Shown in pieces: positions 7,052-15,888 of a stretch of DNA of 39,433 nt. Both the position numbers and the translations under genes were made by a program. The notes under the pieces were generated by a model. That model saw nothing but the letters and a program-made list of their open reading frames with translations. It was not told the origin of the DNA and did not search any database. The stretch comes from Rickettsiales bacterium (GTDB taxonomy: Bacteria; Pseudomonadota; Alphaproteobacteria; Rickettsiales; UBA3002), in assembly GCA_022763105.1 (NCBI GenBank), contig JALEGK010000080.1:1-39433 (forward strand), written 5' to 3'. Positions within the stretch are counted from its first letter, which is position 1. Every line of letters starts with the position of its first letter.

Positions 7052-7991
7052 GAGCCTCTCCTTGCTTGATAATCATCATGAGTGGCACATGCATTTGCGC
7101 GGCAAATTCATCGATATGTTTGCCGGGATGGTTTTTAAAATCCATATCCGATTGTGTGATCAGATCAATCCCGATCAGATGCATATAATGCTTCAGGATC
7201 GAGGCATTCTCGGCACTACGACTACGCCCCACCATTGCGGTAACAAAACTCGCAAAACGCTCGCGCTGAAGCACGCGATCATACGAGCTGTTAATTGAGG
7301 CGGACAGGCCATCGCATAGTGCATCGATCTGTTCCAGATCGGCTTTTTTATGGCGATGCGGTTGATAGATGCCGCGTGCCGTGAGCTTGTTGTCAATCTC
7401 GGCAGCCAGCGATTTGGGTGCAATGGTTTTTTCTGCCAAAAAGCACAAGTCAAACAGGCGCGAGGTAGAATAACGACGCTCACCCGGCGCATAAGGATAG
7501 TCCAGGTGTTGCGCGATCAAATGGGTGAATAGGTTTTCAATGTCATCCGCGCTAAAAGCGCTGACATGTAATTTCAACGTAAAATTGCCGCTGATATATT
7601 GCGGGCGGAAGGGCAGGGTGTTTGGCCCATAAATCTCGAGCTTCCCTTTGCGCGAGAATAACTCGAGCAAATGACGTGAATGACGCATGGTGACTGCCAT
7701 TTGCGATAAGATTTTGGCGGTAATCTCTTTCATCCATTCAGATTCGCCTTTAACAAGCGATGCGTCATCGAAGCGCTCCATTAAGGTCTGCGCATCCGAG
7801 AATTTGCCTTTTAAATGGGTGGCATAGCCGCCATCTGACTCATCAGCCAGCGGCACTTCATTGCCATTGATCACACGACGAAGGAACACTTCGACATGCG
7901 CACCATTGCCGCGGCGGTCCTTAAACGACCACTGCACGGGCATTTGAAGTTCGGCGGCATCAATGGCCTGTATGAAATTTACACTTCTCAT
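7044..7991 (-). CDS. Hypothetical protein, first gene of the ATP-grasp operon
   Basis: Unrecognised 315-residue soluble protein. The start is set at ATG 7991; a GTG at 8009 would add six residues, and neither has a clear ribosome binding site. The protein mixes beta-like segments (QWSFKDRRGNGAHVEVFLRR; GNFTLKLHVSAF) with helical segments, and has His-rich patches but no catalytic signature I can name. It heads the operon with the small acidic protein and the ATP-grasp ligase, with overlapping genes throughout, implying a joint role. The clpP terminator lies just upstream, so the operon needs its own promoter, which I could not identify. Confidence 0.65.
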   Translation of the reverse strand: MRSVNFIQAIDAAELQMPVQWSFKDRRGNGAHVEVFLRRVINGNEVPLADESDGGYATHLKGKFSDAQTLMERFDDASLVKGESEWMKEITAKILSQMAVTMRHSRHLLELFSRKGKLEIYGPNTLPFRPQYISGNFTLKLHVSAFSADDIENLFTHLIAQHLDYPYAPGERRYSTSRLFDLCFLAEKTIAPKSLAAEIDNKLTARGIYQPHRHKKADLEQIDALCDGLSASINSSYDRVLQRERFASFVTAMVGRSRSAENASILKHYMHLIGIDLITQSDMDFKNHPGKHIDEFAAQMHVPLMMIIKQGEAHG

Positions 7992-8043
7992 AAGGCGCAA
8001 GGTTAGCACGCGAATGTTAAAGATTTATGAAGATGGAGAAATG

Positions 8044-8079
8044 CAAATAAAAAGCGGCGCAGCCAAAGCTGCACCGCTT
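8044..8079 (-). terminator. Rho-independent terminator after clpP
   Basis: On the minus strand, AAGCGGTGCAGC pairs with GCTGCGCCGCTT across a TTTG loop with one G-T pair, followed by TTTTTATTTG. It lies 28 bp beyond the clpP stop codon. Confidence 0.85.
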
Positions 8080-8107
8080 ATACTTATATATAGGAGTGAA
8101 TAGGGGG

Positions 8108-8761
8108 TTATTTACCTTTTTTCACATCTGCGCGTGTTTCCACAATCTCATCGATCAGGCCGAATTTCTTGGCCGCTTCCGGGTCCATGAAATTATCGCG
8201 GTCCATCGCTTTTTCAACAGCAGCCAGCTTTTGGCCGGTATGCTTGACGTAAATGCCGTTCAGCTTTTTACGCAGGTCCAGAATCTCTTTTGCCTGAATC
8301 TCAATGTCAGATGCCTGACCTTGCGCGCCACCAGAAGGCTGGTGAATCATGATGCGAGAATAAGGAGTCGAGAAACGCTTCTTCTCAGCACCTGCACATA
8401 GTAGCAAAGAGCCCATAGAGCATGCTTGGCCAATACACAGCGTATTCACGTCTGGCTTAATATACTGCATGGTATCATACATCGACAAACCAGCGGTTAC
8501 GACACCACCCGGCGAGTTGATATACATGAAGATGTCTTTCTCAGGGTCTTCCGATTCCAGGAACAATAGCTGCGCCACAATCAGCGAGGCCATGTAATCT
8601 TCAACCTGACCGGTCACAAAGATGATGCGTTCTTTAAGCAGGCGCGAATAAATATCGTATGCGCGCTCACCACGGTTGGTGCTCTCAATGACGGTCGGCA
8701 CCAGAGCGGCTTGCTCATGATAGCTATCAATCATCTGGTTGTGGTTGCGAATCGTTTCCAT
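8108..8761 (-). CDS. clpP: ATP-dependent Clp protease proteolytic subunit ClpP
   Basis: 217 residues, close to the usual length. Self-compartmentalised cytoplasmic serine protease that forms a tetradecamer and degrades proteins unfolded and fed in by ClpX or ClpA. The catalytic triad is visible: Ser115 in GQACSMGS, His140 in MIHQP, and Asp189 in MDRDNFM. The oxyanion-hole Gly pair lies in [10 protein letters not shown]. The start follows a good AGGGAG ribosome binding site. tig lies 20 bp upstream in the same orientation, so tig-clpP form an operon closed by the terminator at 8044-8079. clpX, normally next, is instead over 5 kb away on the opposite strand. Confidence 0.98.
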   Translation of the reverse strand: METIRNHNQMIDSYHEQAALVPTVIESTNRGERAYDIYSRLLKERIIFVTGQVEDYMASLIVAQLLFLESEDPEKDIFMYINSPGGVVTAGLSMYDTMQYIKPDVNTLCIGQACSMGSLLLCAGAEKKRFSTPYSRIMIHQPSGGAQGQASDIEIQAKEILDLRKKLNGIYVKHTGQKLAAVEKAMDRDNFMDPEAAKKFGLIDEIVETRADVKKGK

Positions 8762-8781
8762 GGAAAATCTCCCTATGCGTC

Positions 8782-10218
8782 TTAATCTTTCTTAGTGGTT
8801 TTCTTTTTCGCTGCCGGTTTTTTCTTAGGCTTATCTTCTGCCTTATCACCCTTCTTCTTAGTGGATGCTTTTTTCTTAGGCTTGTCTTCTACCTCAGCTG
8901 ACTCTGCACCTTCTTCGTCAAACAGCTCTTCGATGCTGACTTTCTTCTCGGTGCGCTTCACTTTGGTCAGAATGAACTCAACGCCTTTATCTTCTAGGAT
9001 TGGGCCTTTCAGCTCTTCCACATGATTTGGATTCTGTTGATAGAACTCGAATACCTTCTGCTCTTGGCCTGGGAACATACGTGCCTGCGCCATCACTGCC
9101 TGAGACAGCTCATCGCGTGAGACTTGAATGTTGTTCTTACGGGCAATCTCAGAAAGCAGCACACCCAAACGCACGCGGCGTTCAGCAATGCGCTGATATT
9201 CGGTTTTTAGCTCGTCATCAGACTTGCCTTCAAGCGATGGGTCACCTTTGGCTTTTGCTTCTTGAAGCTGACCCCAGATGCTTTCGAATTCCAGCTCAAC
9301 CATTTTGGCTGGCACTTCAAAATCCAAGCGCTCATCGAGCATATCAAACAGCTCTTTCTTCGCTTTGTTATGCGCGGCGGTTTTGTAATCCATCGAGATC
9401 TGCTCGCGCACCGCATCTTTGAGTGCATCAAGATTATCGAAGCCGAAATTCTTCGCCAGCTCATCATTCACGTCAGGGGTGTGGTAATACATCACCTCAT
9501 GGACTTTACAGTCAAAGGTTGCTTCTGCACCGGCTAGATCTGGGCTGTGATATTGCTCAGGGAAGGTGACAGTCACCTGCACCTCGTCGCCCGCTTTCGC
9601 ACCAATCAACTGATCCTCAAAACCCGGGATGAATTGGTTAGAGCCAAGCTCAAGCTGGAAGCCTTCGCCTTTACCGCCATCAAACGGCACGCCATCACGC
9701 TTGCCTTCAAAATCAATCTTCACTACATCGCCTTGCTCAGCTTTATGGTCGGCTGGATGCGCATGGGTGTGTTTCTGCTGATCCGCCAAGCGCTCAATAC
9801 CTTGTAGGATTTCGCTTTCTGGCACTTCGAATACAAAGTCGGTCACGGTATAGCTGTCATAATCCAGCTCCGGCACTTCTGGAAGCGCGTGAACGGTCAG
9901 ATCAAAAATCAGGTCCTTGCCTTCATCATAATCTTTAATGTCGATATCAGGTTGCATCGCAGGGCGAAGATTCTTTTCTTCGATCACAGCTTTGGTGTGC
10001 TTGTTGACGGTGTCCCACAGCACTTTCTCCATTGAGTCTTTACCATAGCGCTGCTTCAGCACATTCATTGGAATTTTGCCCGGACGAAATCCAGGAATCT
10101 TGGCGCGCTGGCCAATAGACTGAAGTTCTGACTCCAGCTGGCTCGATACTTCGCTTGCCTCAACCACCACATTGTACTCGTGGCATAAACCGTTTTGCTC
10201 TTTTAGTGTCGCTTTCAT
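8782..10218 (-). CDS. tig: Trigger factor, ribosome-associated chaperone
   Basis: 478 residues. It binds the ribosomal exit tunnel at protein L23 and holds nascent chains, with peptidyl-prolyl isomerase activity. The N-terminal ribosome-binding domain has the signature GFRPGKIP (43-50). The FKBP-type PPIase domain covers about 160-245 ([20 protein letters not shown] to the [10 protein letters not shown] strand). The C-terminal helical cradle follows to about 430. The last about 35 residues are an extra Lys-rich tail of repeated KPKKK and KKK blocks, longer than in E. coli; it may add nonspecific RNA or ribosome affinity (inference). It is the first gene of the tig-clpP operon. Confidence 0.97.
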   Translation of the reverse strand: MKATLKEQNGLCHEYNVVVEASEVSSQLESELQSIGQRAKIPGFRPGKIPMNVLKQRYGKDSMEKVLWDTVNKHTKAVIEEKNLRPAMQPDIDIKDYDEGKDLIFDLTVHALPEVPELDYDSYTVTDFVFEVPESEILQGIERLADQQKHTHAHPADHKAEQGDVVKIDFEGKRDGVPFDGGKGEGFQLELGSNQFIPGFEDQLIGAKAGDEVQVTVTFPEQYHSPDLAGAEATFDCKVHEVMYYHTPDVNDELAKNFGFDNLDALKDAVREQISMDYKTAAHNKAKKELFDMLDERLDFEVPAKMVELEFESIWGQLQEAKAKGDPSLEGKSDDELKTEYQRIAERRVRLGVLLSEIARKNNIQVSRDELSQAVMAQARMFPGQEQKVFEFYQQNPNHVEELKGPILEDKGVEFILTKVKRTEKKVSIEELFDEEGAESAEVEDKPKKKASTKKKGDKAEDKPKKKPAAKKKTTKKD

Positions 10219-10459
10219 GCTAAACCCTTAAATCAACCTTACTATTTGCGCTTATGCGCCTGAATCTACGCCTTACAAAGCAGAGTTTTTAACCGCGTGC
10301 AAGGGGTAAAGTGCGCAAATCGAATATCCTCTGTGCATAGTGTTCGCCGTGATTTTCACAAAAACGTCACACACGGACCAATAGGCCGTTGCTATGCTTG
10401 GATAAGGCTAAGCCATAAGAGTAGCCGAAATACATGTTAGACAAGAGTGAGCAAAGACG
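10219..10459. other. Divergent intergenic region between tig and the zincin gene
   Basis: 241 bp that must hold promoters for both tig (minus) and the zincin gene (plus). On the minus strand a weak TTGCAC/TTGTAA pair with an 18-bp spacer lies upstream of tig. I see no clear plus-strand promoter and no repeat or RNA gene. Confidence 0.4.
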
Positions 10460-12790
10460 ATGGCAACGTTAAGTTTAGACGACATCAAACGTAATATTTC
10501 CCACTATGTAAATGGCGTAAGCGAGACCGGCGCAGGTAATGTGCTGATCGCCGGAGATATCACCCCTGCAGTCAATGCAGAGATACGCGAGAAAATTACC
10601 AAGGACATTAATGCCATGCCACCCGAATGGGTGCTGTATTTCGCTACGAAGCGGCCCAAGCTGGTCTTTGCGGATCGCGCGACTGTCGTGCGTGAACACG
10701 GGGCTGGCGATACTGGCGTGCTGGGGTTTTACAATCCGCTCCCAATGCAGTTTTTAGGGCACGTGATTACAGAGCCTGCAGTCTATAGCAGTCTGGCTTT
10801 TTACTCTGGTCCAGATGCACATAAGAACAAGCAAGACAGACAAAAGCTCACCTATGATTCCCATGTGTTCTGGCATGAGGTCGGGCATTACGTTGATGAT
10901 GCGGCCGCACCCGGTGTGGCACGCTATTGGTCTGATTCCTTCAAGGAAGTGACATTAAAGGATGGTCACAAGATAGGGTTGTGGGATGCCATGACAAAAA
11001 TCTATCAAGTGCAAGTCCGAGAAGCGCGTGCAAAAGGACAAGATGCATTTATGGCTCTGCCAAAGCATGTGCGCCTTGCGGGAAATTATGCGCAATTCAG
11101 ACATTCAACCGGCTCCAATGGTGGAAGAGAATTATATGCATTGGTAACGCAAGACTGGATGCAAAGTTACCGTGATATGAATGGTGACCAGGAGGCAATC
11201 TACGCCAAGATGCAAGAAACATGGGGCAAAGACATTATGGCATTGTTCCATGCCTCTAGAACAGAATTCGCAAAAGAGGTGAAAGCATCGACAGAAGCAT
11301 TGGCCGAGAAAGTCCAAGCCTATGTTGAGCGTGAGGTTGAAGCTGCTAAGGCAAGCGGTGCGCCGCTACAGGCAGAACAAATGAATGGGTTGTTTGATCG
11401 TGCCATGAAAAGTTACATGCAAACGGGCCTTATGCCCGATGAATTAGAAAAGCAACGTGCAGAACGCGACATTGAGACATTGCGTACAACCTACAAGCAA
11501 ACCTTCGAGGCCTTTGCAATTAAGCATGGTTTTGCTGATAAGACAGCACTGGAAAACTGCTATGGGTTCTGCGGTGATGAGACCGCAAGCGAGCTATCTA
11601 CCGCCGATGTGAAACGGTTTGGCGATAACGCCAATGCGATTGAGTTGGCTATTCACCAGCTTCGCTCCGCTCCAAATTTATTTGCCAAAAAACTAGCCTA
11701 TCAAAACGGTGCCGTCAGAGAAGAAGATATTCTCAAAGTAGTGTCAGAAGAATATGCGCGCCTGAAAGTGCTAACCGGAGATGAGAAGCAGGTCGTGGCA
11801 TTGATGAAAGAACAATACCCGTATTTAATCCCATCCTTCCAACCGCAAATTGAGGCAGCCGCCGCTAAGGTCGATTCGGCGAGTTTGTTCATTGGCAAAA
11901 CCGGAGTGATACATTTTTACAAAGGAATGGAAAAATATCAGCGCAGGCGTTGGGAGCTAGAAGGTAAAGACCCGGCTAATTTCCAATTTGATCGTCAAAA
12001 GGAACTGGACATATTGTTAGAAGCCTATCGCAGCCAAGGCAGAGTGAATATGCATTTTGTCGCAGAAGATCGTGCTGCCATGCTGTATACGCTGAATGAT
12101 TTTATCGAGAAAGCGAAAGCTAATGGTGAAGATGTCAAAGCAGCGCTTGCACGGTTTGACACGCTTTATAACGAGCATGGCATAGGAGCCGTGAAAATGG
12201 CATCGGTACAAATGTCACGAGAGATTTGGTCATCGGGACATGAGAATGTGACCATTCTGGAAAGTTTCATGGCGTCGGTGCAATCAGCTCTTACTGAAGA
12301 ACAGGTCAAGGCCTACAAATTGGCGATTCAGGCAACCGGTGGTGTGCAGTACGATTTAAAAGAATATCCAAAAATCTTTTGGAATGATCTAGATATTGAT
12401 CAAAGCCGTTCAGTTGGCGCAGGCGATATTGCTCAGATCATGTTCTTACGCGCCTTTAATAAGGGTCATGCTGAGGCAATCAAACTTGCGGATGCAAATG
12501 GCGATGGCAAAATTGAAAAATACGAGCTAGAGGCGTTGGATACATCCATTCGCAGAGCCGCGCGCATGGACTATCGTAAAGAGCCGCATGAACGAGTTAT
12601 CGATCTGGATGGTAACGATAAGATTAGCAATGAAGAATTAGCAAAATTTGCTACCAAGCTTGGCCTGAGCTTGGAAACAGATGTGACCTTATCGGGCGTG
12701 GAAAGCCCAATCTTGCAGCAATATGGTGCGCAGCTTGTGCAGTTCGCAAAAGAGGTGGAAACACAGAATAATCTTAAGGCTGCACAATAA
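10460..12790 (+). CDS. Putative zinc metalloprotease, anthrax lethal factor-like (ATLF/M34-type), with EF-hands
   Basis: 776 residues, no signal peptide. H139-E-V-G-H143 within FWHEVGHYVDDAA is a zincin helix. The following VDD, the later SFKEV, and GGRELYALVTQDW with Glu224 as possible third zinc ligand recall the lethal-factor catalytic domain (HEFGHAVDDY ... NEAEFFAEAF), though the spacing between motifs is longer here. The middle is helical and may be a substrate-recognition or coiled region. The C terminus has three EF-hand loops: 645-656 (imperfect), 678-689 (DANGDGKIEKYE, canonical) and 715-726 (DLDGNDKISNEE). A calcium-regulated peptidase is implied. It is followed by the tandem-repeat gene. 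The target and site of action (cytosolic, toxin or effector) are unknown. Confidence 0.7.
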   Translation: MATLSLDDIKRNISHYVNGVSETGAGNVLIAGDITPAVNAEIREKITKDINAMPPEWVLYFATKRPKLVFADRATVVREHGAGDTGVLGFYNPLPMQFLGHVITEPAVYSSLAFYSGPDAHKNKQDRQKLTYDSHVFWHEVGHYVDDAAAPGVARYWSDSFKEVTLKDGHKIGLWDAMTKIYQVQVREARAKGQDAFMALPKHVRLAGNYAQFRHSTGSNGGRELYALVTQDWMQSYRDMNGDQEAIYAKMQETWGKDIMALFHASRTEFAKEVKASTEALAEKVQAYVEREVEAAKASGAPLQAEQMNGLFDRAMKSYMQTGLMPDELEKQRAERDIETLRTTYKQTFEAFAIKHGFADKTALENCYGFCGDETASELSTADVKRFGDNANAIELAIHQLRSAPNLFAKKLAYQNGAVREEDILKVVSEEYARLKVLTGDEKQVVALMKEQYPYLIPSFQPQIEAAAAKVDSASLFIGKTGVIHFYKGMEKYQRRRWELEGKDPANFQFDRQKELDILLEAYRSQGRVNMHFVAEDRAAMLYTLNDFIEKAKANGEDVKAALARFDTLYNEHGIGAVKMASVQMSREIWSSGHENVTILESFMASVQSALTEEQVKAYKLAIQATGGVQYDLKEYPKIFWNDLDIDQSRSVGAGDIAQIMFLRAFNKGHAEAIKLADANGDGKIEKYELEALDTSIRRAARMDYRKEPHERVIDLDGNDKISNEELAKFATKLGLSLETDVTLSGVESPILQQYGAQLVQFAKEVETQNNLKAAQ

Positions 12791-12868
12791 CCCGCTGACA
12801 TAGCGTTAAAGAAATCCTAACCTTTAGCTGCCACGCTAAGAGATTGTTTACGCAAAGGAAGTGGTCTA

Positions 12869-14047
12869 ATGGGTCGCGAACCAATAGCAGATACAGGCGT
12901 GCGCCGTGCATTTTGGAATTTAATGCATGACCGAGATGGTATGGTGCTGCAACTCGCATGCGAAGCGCATGGCGGCAATAGTAATGTGGCAGAGCGCCGG
13001 CGGGTCGCGAATCATATTGGCCATCTCATCAACCGCTATGCAGGCAATCCAGATGAAGCAGAACCATCGCTTCAAGGCATTACACTTCAAGCTGACTATA
13101 CGTATGGCGACGATCCGTTTCGCTACATAGAGTTGCGTGGCACGGCGGCGGCGGCCTTATTACGATTCGCGTTAGAGCGAGCGCCACAATATAGCACGCA
13201 GCTGCGTGCGATGCTGGGTGAGGCACGTGCCACGCGGCTGCAAACAGATTATCCGCATGAAGAAGCACTTGGTGTTAGCGATGATGAACTAATCAGAGAG
13301 CTAAATGATCGCCTCAACGAGCCTGAGTATCTAGAAGAAAATATTCATCATGCGGTGGCGAATGATGCGTTTCGTGCAGAGCTAGACCGTATTGTGCGCG
13401 CAGAGCCAGAGGCCATCTTCCGCATGCGCGGTGGGCTGGAATTTGAAAACCAGATGCGGGCGCTTGATATCGTCAATGGTGATCGCGAAATATTAGAAGC
13501 GGCGCTTTTGGAGTTTGCCCAAGCCCAGCAAGAAGAGCATGACTGCACCCCGATTGAAGGCTGGGATCGTATCATGGAAGATTTGGGCATGAACCGTGGC
13601 TTCGATGCATTGGATGCGCCACGTGCATTAGATGAAAGACTAGATGACCCAGAACGCTTGGCAGAAAATATCCATCACGCGGTAGCGAATAACGCATTTC
13701 GCGCAGAGCTAGATCGCATGGTGCGCGAGAATGTCGAAACCGTCATCGGCATGCCCGGTGGTTTTGCATTTGAAAACCGCATCCGTCCGTTAGATATCGT
13801 CACTGGTGATCGCGCAGAGCTGGAAGCCGCATTGCTGGAACTCACCAAAGCGCGTCAGGAGGCGCTTGATTGTTCACCGGTCGAGGCATGGGATGGCATC
13901 ATGCAAGATTTAGGTATGAGTCACAGCGTCGATGTCGCCGTGCAAACGCGCACCGATGAACAACAACCAACGCATGATGTCACCGACGGTGAGGGGCAGG
14001 GCCGCCTTGAAGACCAGCTAGAGCGCGGGCCAGAAAATTATCTGTAA
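12869..14047 (+). CDS. Hypothetical protein with two tandem ~109-residue repeats
   Basis: 392 residues, start at ATG 12869 behind AAGGAAG. The N terminus (about 1-140) is helical and unrecognised. Residues 145-253 and 254-362 are two copies of one module. Each has a run ENIHHAVAN(D/N)AFRAELDR, then (R/P)GG(L/F)xFEN(Q/R), LDIV(N/T)GDR, LEAALLE, and a closing Cys-(T/S)-P-(I/V)-E-x-W-D-x-I-M-(E/Q)-DLGM. The copies differ throughout but keep these blocks. The last 30 residues are polar. No signal peptide or catalytic motif is visible. It sits 78 bp after the zincin gene in the same orientation, so it may be a partner, inhibitor or cosubstrate of it (inference). Confidence 0.7.
   Translation: MGREPIADTGVRRAFWNLMHDRDGMVLQLACEAHGGNSNVAERRRVANHIGHLINRYAGNPDEAEPSLQGITLQADYTYGDDPFRYIELRGTAAAALLRFALERAPQYSTQLRAMLGEARATRLQTDYPHEEALGVSDDELIRELNDRLNEPEYLEENIHHAVANDAFRAELDRIVRAEPEAIFRMRGGLEFENQMRALDIVNGDREILEAALLEFAQAQQEEHDCTPIEGWDRIMEDLGMNRGFDALDAPRALDERLDDPERLAENIHHAVANNAFRAELDRMVRENVETVIGMPGGFAFENRIRPLDIVTGDRAELEAALLELTKARQEALDCSPVEAWDGIMQDLGMSHSVDVAVQTRTDEQQPTHDVTDGEGQGRLEDQLERGPENYL
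13301..13954 (+). repeat. Tandem intragenic duplication, period 327 bp
   Basis: Unit 1 is 13301-13627 and unit 2 is 13628-13954, in frame (109 codons each). The amino acid blocks are well conserved, but third-position and surface changes have accumulated, so the duplication is old rather than an assembly artefact. Confidence 0.85.
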
Positions 14048-14270
14048 TTTTGCTGCATCGAAGCACGCACATTTAACGCTTTCTTAACGATCTAAAAACT
14101 ATACTGAGGTTAATGCCCGAAAAAGAACCGGCATTTGGTGGTTTAAAATAAGCTGCCATGCAGAAAGGCAACATAGGGCACTGGCATGCTTGGGGATAAC
14201 TAAAAAGGGCTTCCCGCGCACTTGACAGGACGGCTAATATGAGTGTTGATTGAGGTAACAAGAGGTTCTC

Positions 14271-15530
14271 ATGACCAAAGCCAAAGATTCAAAAAATACA
14301 CGCTATTGCTCCTTCTGCGGAAAGAGCGAACACGAAGTCCGTAAACTCATTGCGGGCCCAACCGTTTTCATTTGTGACGAATGCGTCGAGTTGTGCGTCG
14401 ATATTATCCGCACCGCCGATAAGGGCACCGTTGCCGCTGAAGATGAGGGCGTCGCAACGCCACAAGAGATTGCGCAATTCCTCGATGATTATGTCATCGG
14501 ACAGGACTCTGCGAAGAAGGTGCTCGCCGTAGCGGTTCACAACCACTATAAGCGCGTCGCCATGATGGAAAAAGGCGGCGATGTCGAGCTTGCCAAATCA
14601 AACATCCTGCTGGTCGGTCCAACCGGTTGCGGTAAAACGCTCCTCGCTCAGACCTTGGCCCGCATCCTCGACGTACCATTCACCATGGCCGATGCCACCA
14701 CGCTGACCGAAGCGGGTTATGTCGGTGAAGATGTCGAAAATATTATCCTGCGTCTGCTTCAATCGGCGGATTATAATGTCGAGCGTGCGCAACGCGGTAT
14801 CGTCTATATTGACGAGGTCGATAAGATTTCACGCAAATCCGAAAACCCTTCCATCACCCGCGACGTATCGGGTGAGGGCGTGCAGCAAGCATTGCTCAAA
14901 ATTATGGAAGGTACGGTAGCGTCTGTTCCGCCGCAAGGTGGTCGCAAACATCCGCAGCAAGAATTCCTGCAAGTTGATACCGCGAACATTCTGTTCATCT
15001 GCGGTGGTGCATTTGCGGGTGTCGAGAAAATTATCTCTGCACGCGGTAAAGGTTCTGCCATCGGTTTCGGTGCCGATGTGCGCCCAACAGAAGTCAAAGA
15101 AGTAGGCGAGACATTAAAGTCGCTACAGCCAGAAGATCTGGTCAAATTCGGCCTGATCCCAGAATTCATTGGCCGCTTGCCAGTGATTGCGAAACTCGAA
15201 GACCTCGATGTTGAGGCGCTGGTTCGCATCCTGACCGAGCCGAAGAACGCGCTGATCAAGCAATATAAGAAACTATTCGAGATGGAAGAGGTCGAGCTGA
15301 CCTTCACCGACGATGCGCTCACCGCGATTGCCGAGAAGGCGATCGAGCGTAAGACCGGTGCGCGTGGTCTGCGTGCGATTCTCGAAGAGTTGCTGCTAGA
15401 GCTAATGTATGACGTGCCGGGTAATGAAGAAATTACCGAGGTGGTCATTAGCGGTGAAGTCGTCAAAGGCGAAGCCGAGGCAATCGTCGCATACGATAAG
15501 GCGAAAAAGTCTGGCACGAAAAAGGCCTAA
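14271..15530 (+). CDS. clpX: ATP-dependent Clp protease ATP-binding subunit ClpX
   Basis: 419 residues, the usual length. Hexameric AAA+ unfoldase that recognises tagged substrates and threads them into ClpP. The N-terminal zinc-binding domain has C13-x2-C16 and C35-x2-C38. Walker A is GPTGCGKT (116-123), Walker B is [10 protein letters not shown], the pore loop is GYVG, and the sensor-2 region [12 protein letters not shown] is present. An AAGAGG ribosome binding site (14259-14264) precedes the ATG. It stands alone on the plus strand, separated from clpP by two accessory genes in the opposite orientation and from lon by two more. The 223 bp upstream show no promoter I can define confidently. 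Confidence 0.98.
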   Translation: MTKAKDSKNTRYCSFCGKSEHEVRKLIAGPTVFICDECVELCVDIIRTADKGTVAAEDEGVATPQEIAQFLDDYVIGQDSAKKVLAVAVHNHYKRVAMMEKGGDVELAKSNILLVGPTGCGKTLLAQTLARILDVPFTMADATTLTEAGYVGEDVENIILRLLQSADYNVERAQRGIVYIDEVDKISRKSENPSITRDVSGEGVQQALLKIMEGTVASVPPQGGRKHPQQEFLQVDTANILFICGGAFAGVEKIISARGKGSAIGFGADVRPTEVKEVGETLKSLQPEDLVKFGLIPEFIGRLPVIAKLEDLDVEALVRILTEPKNALIKQYKKLFEMEEVELTFTDDALTAIAEKAIERKTGARGLRAILEELLLELMYDVPGNEEITEVVISGEVVKGEAEAIVAYDKAKKSGTKKA

Positions 15531-15580
15531 GCGCCCGCGCTTACCTTTCGTAAAATTCTCTAATCTGTCGGCTGAATGAT

Positions 15581-15599
15581 CGGTTGCGCTCTGCAACCG
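15581..15599. other. Hairpin downstream of clpX
   Basis: CGGTTGC and GCAACCG form a perfect 7-bp stem with a 5-base loop, 51 bp after the clpX stop. No T-run follows, so intrinsic termination is doubtful; it may mark the clpX 3' end. Confidence 0.35.
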
Positions 15600-15698
15600 A
15601 AGGTGGTCGTTTATAGCAAATTTTTGAACCAATGGCCAGAAATCTTAATTCTTGATCTTTCAGTTGCTTATTGTTTTTTTGAAACCGCTGTTGCGTGA

Positions 15699-15810
15699 TG
15701 TGCTACAGCACAGGGAGGGGACAATGCAAGGCTGGAATCGTGTGGTAAGCATCATGAAATAGAACGATTTTTGGTTGAATGTGTGTACAGCACATTCCAG
15801 CCCTTTTTGC
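15699..15810 (+). promoter_or_regulatory. Possible leader peptide/attenuator ahead of the RTX propeller gene
   Basis: A 12-codon ORF (15724-15762, MQGWNRVVSIMK) follows a strong GGGAGGGG. GGCTGGAAT (15730-15738) is perfectly complementary to ATTCCAGCC (15794-15802), which is followed by CTTTTT, so a terminator-like stem would enclose the leader. A competing perfect hairpin, GAATGTG (15777-15783) with CACATTC (15791-15797), uses the same bases, so the two folds exclude each other. TGTGCTACAGCACA (15699-15712) and the related TGTGTACAGCACA (15782-15794) are palindromic and could be operator sites. Attenuation is inferred. Confidence 0.45.
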
Positions 15811-15888
15811 ATTCCAAAAAACATAACAGACGCTATGAACGCGTCCCTCATTTCAAATCATCACACACGATTCGAAGGAGGAATTGTT

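Noticed and set aside
14048..14270. Promoter for clpX
   Set aside because: TATACT near 14100 and TTGACA near 14222 are present singly, but neither has a partner box at workable spacing.
14804..15517. 237-residue open frame antisense to clpX
   Set aside because: Ser/Thr-rich shadow of the clpX reading frame, with no independent start signals.
15775..15888. Longer N terminus for the propeller/RTX protein
   Set aside because: AAGGAGG at the right distance from ATG 15889, and the upstream bases form the leader structure.
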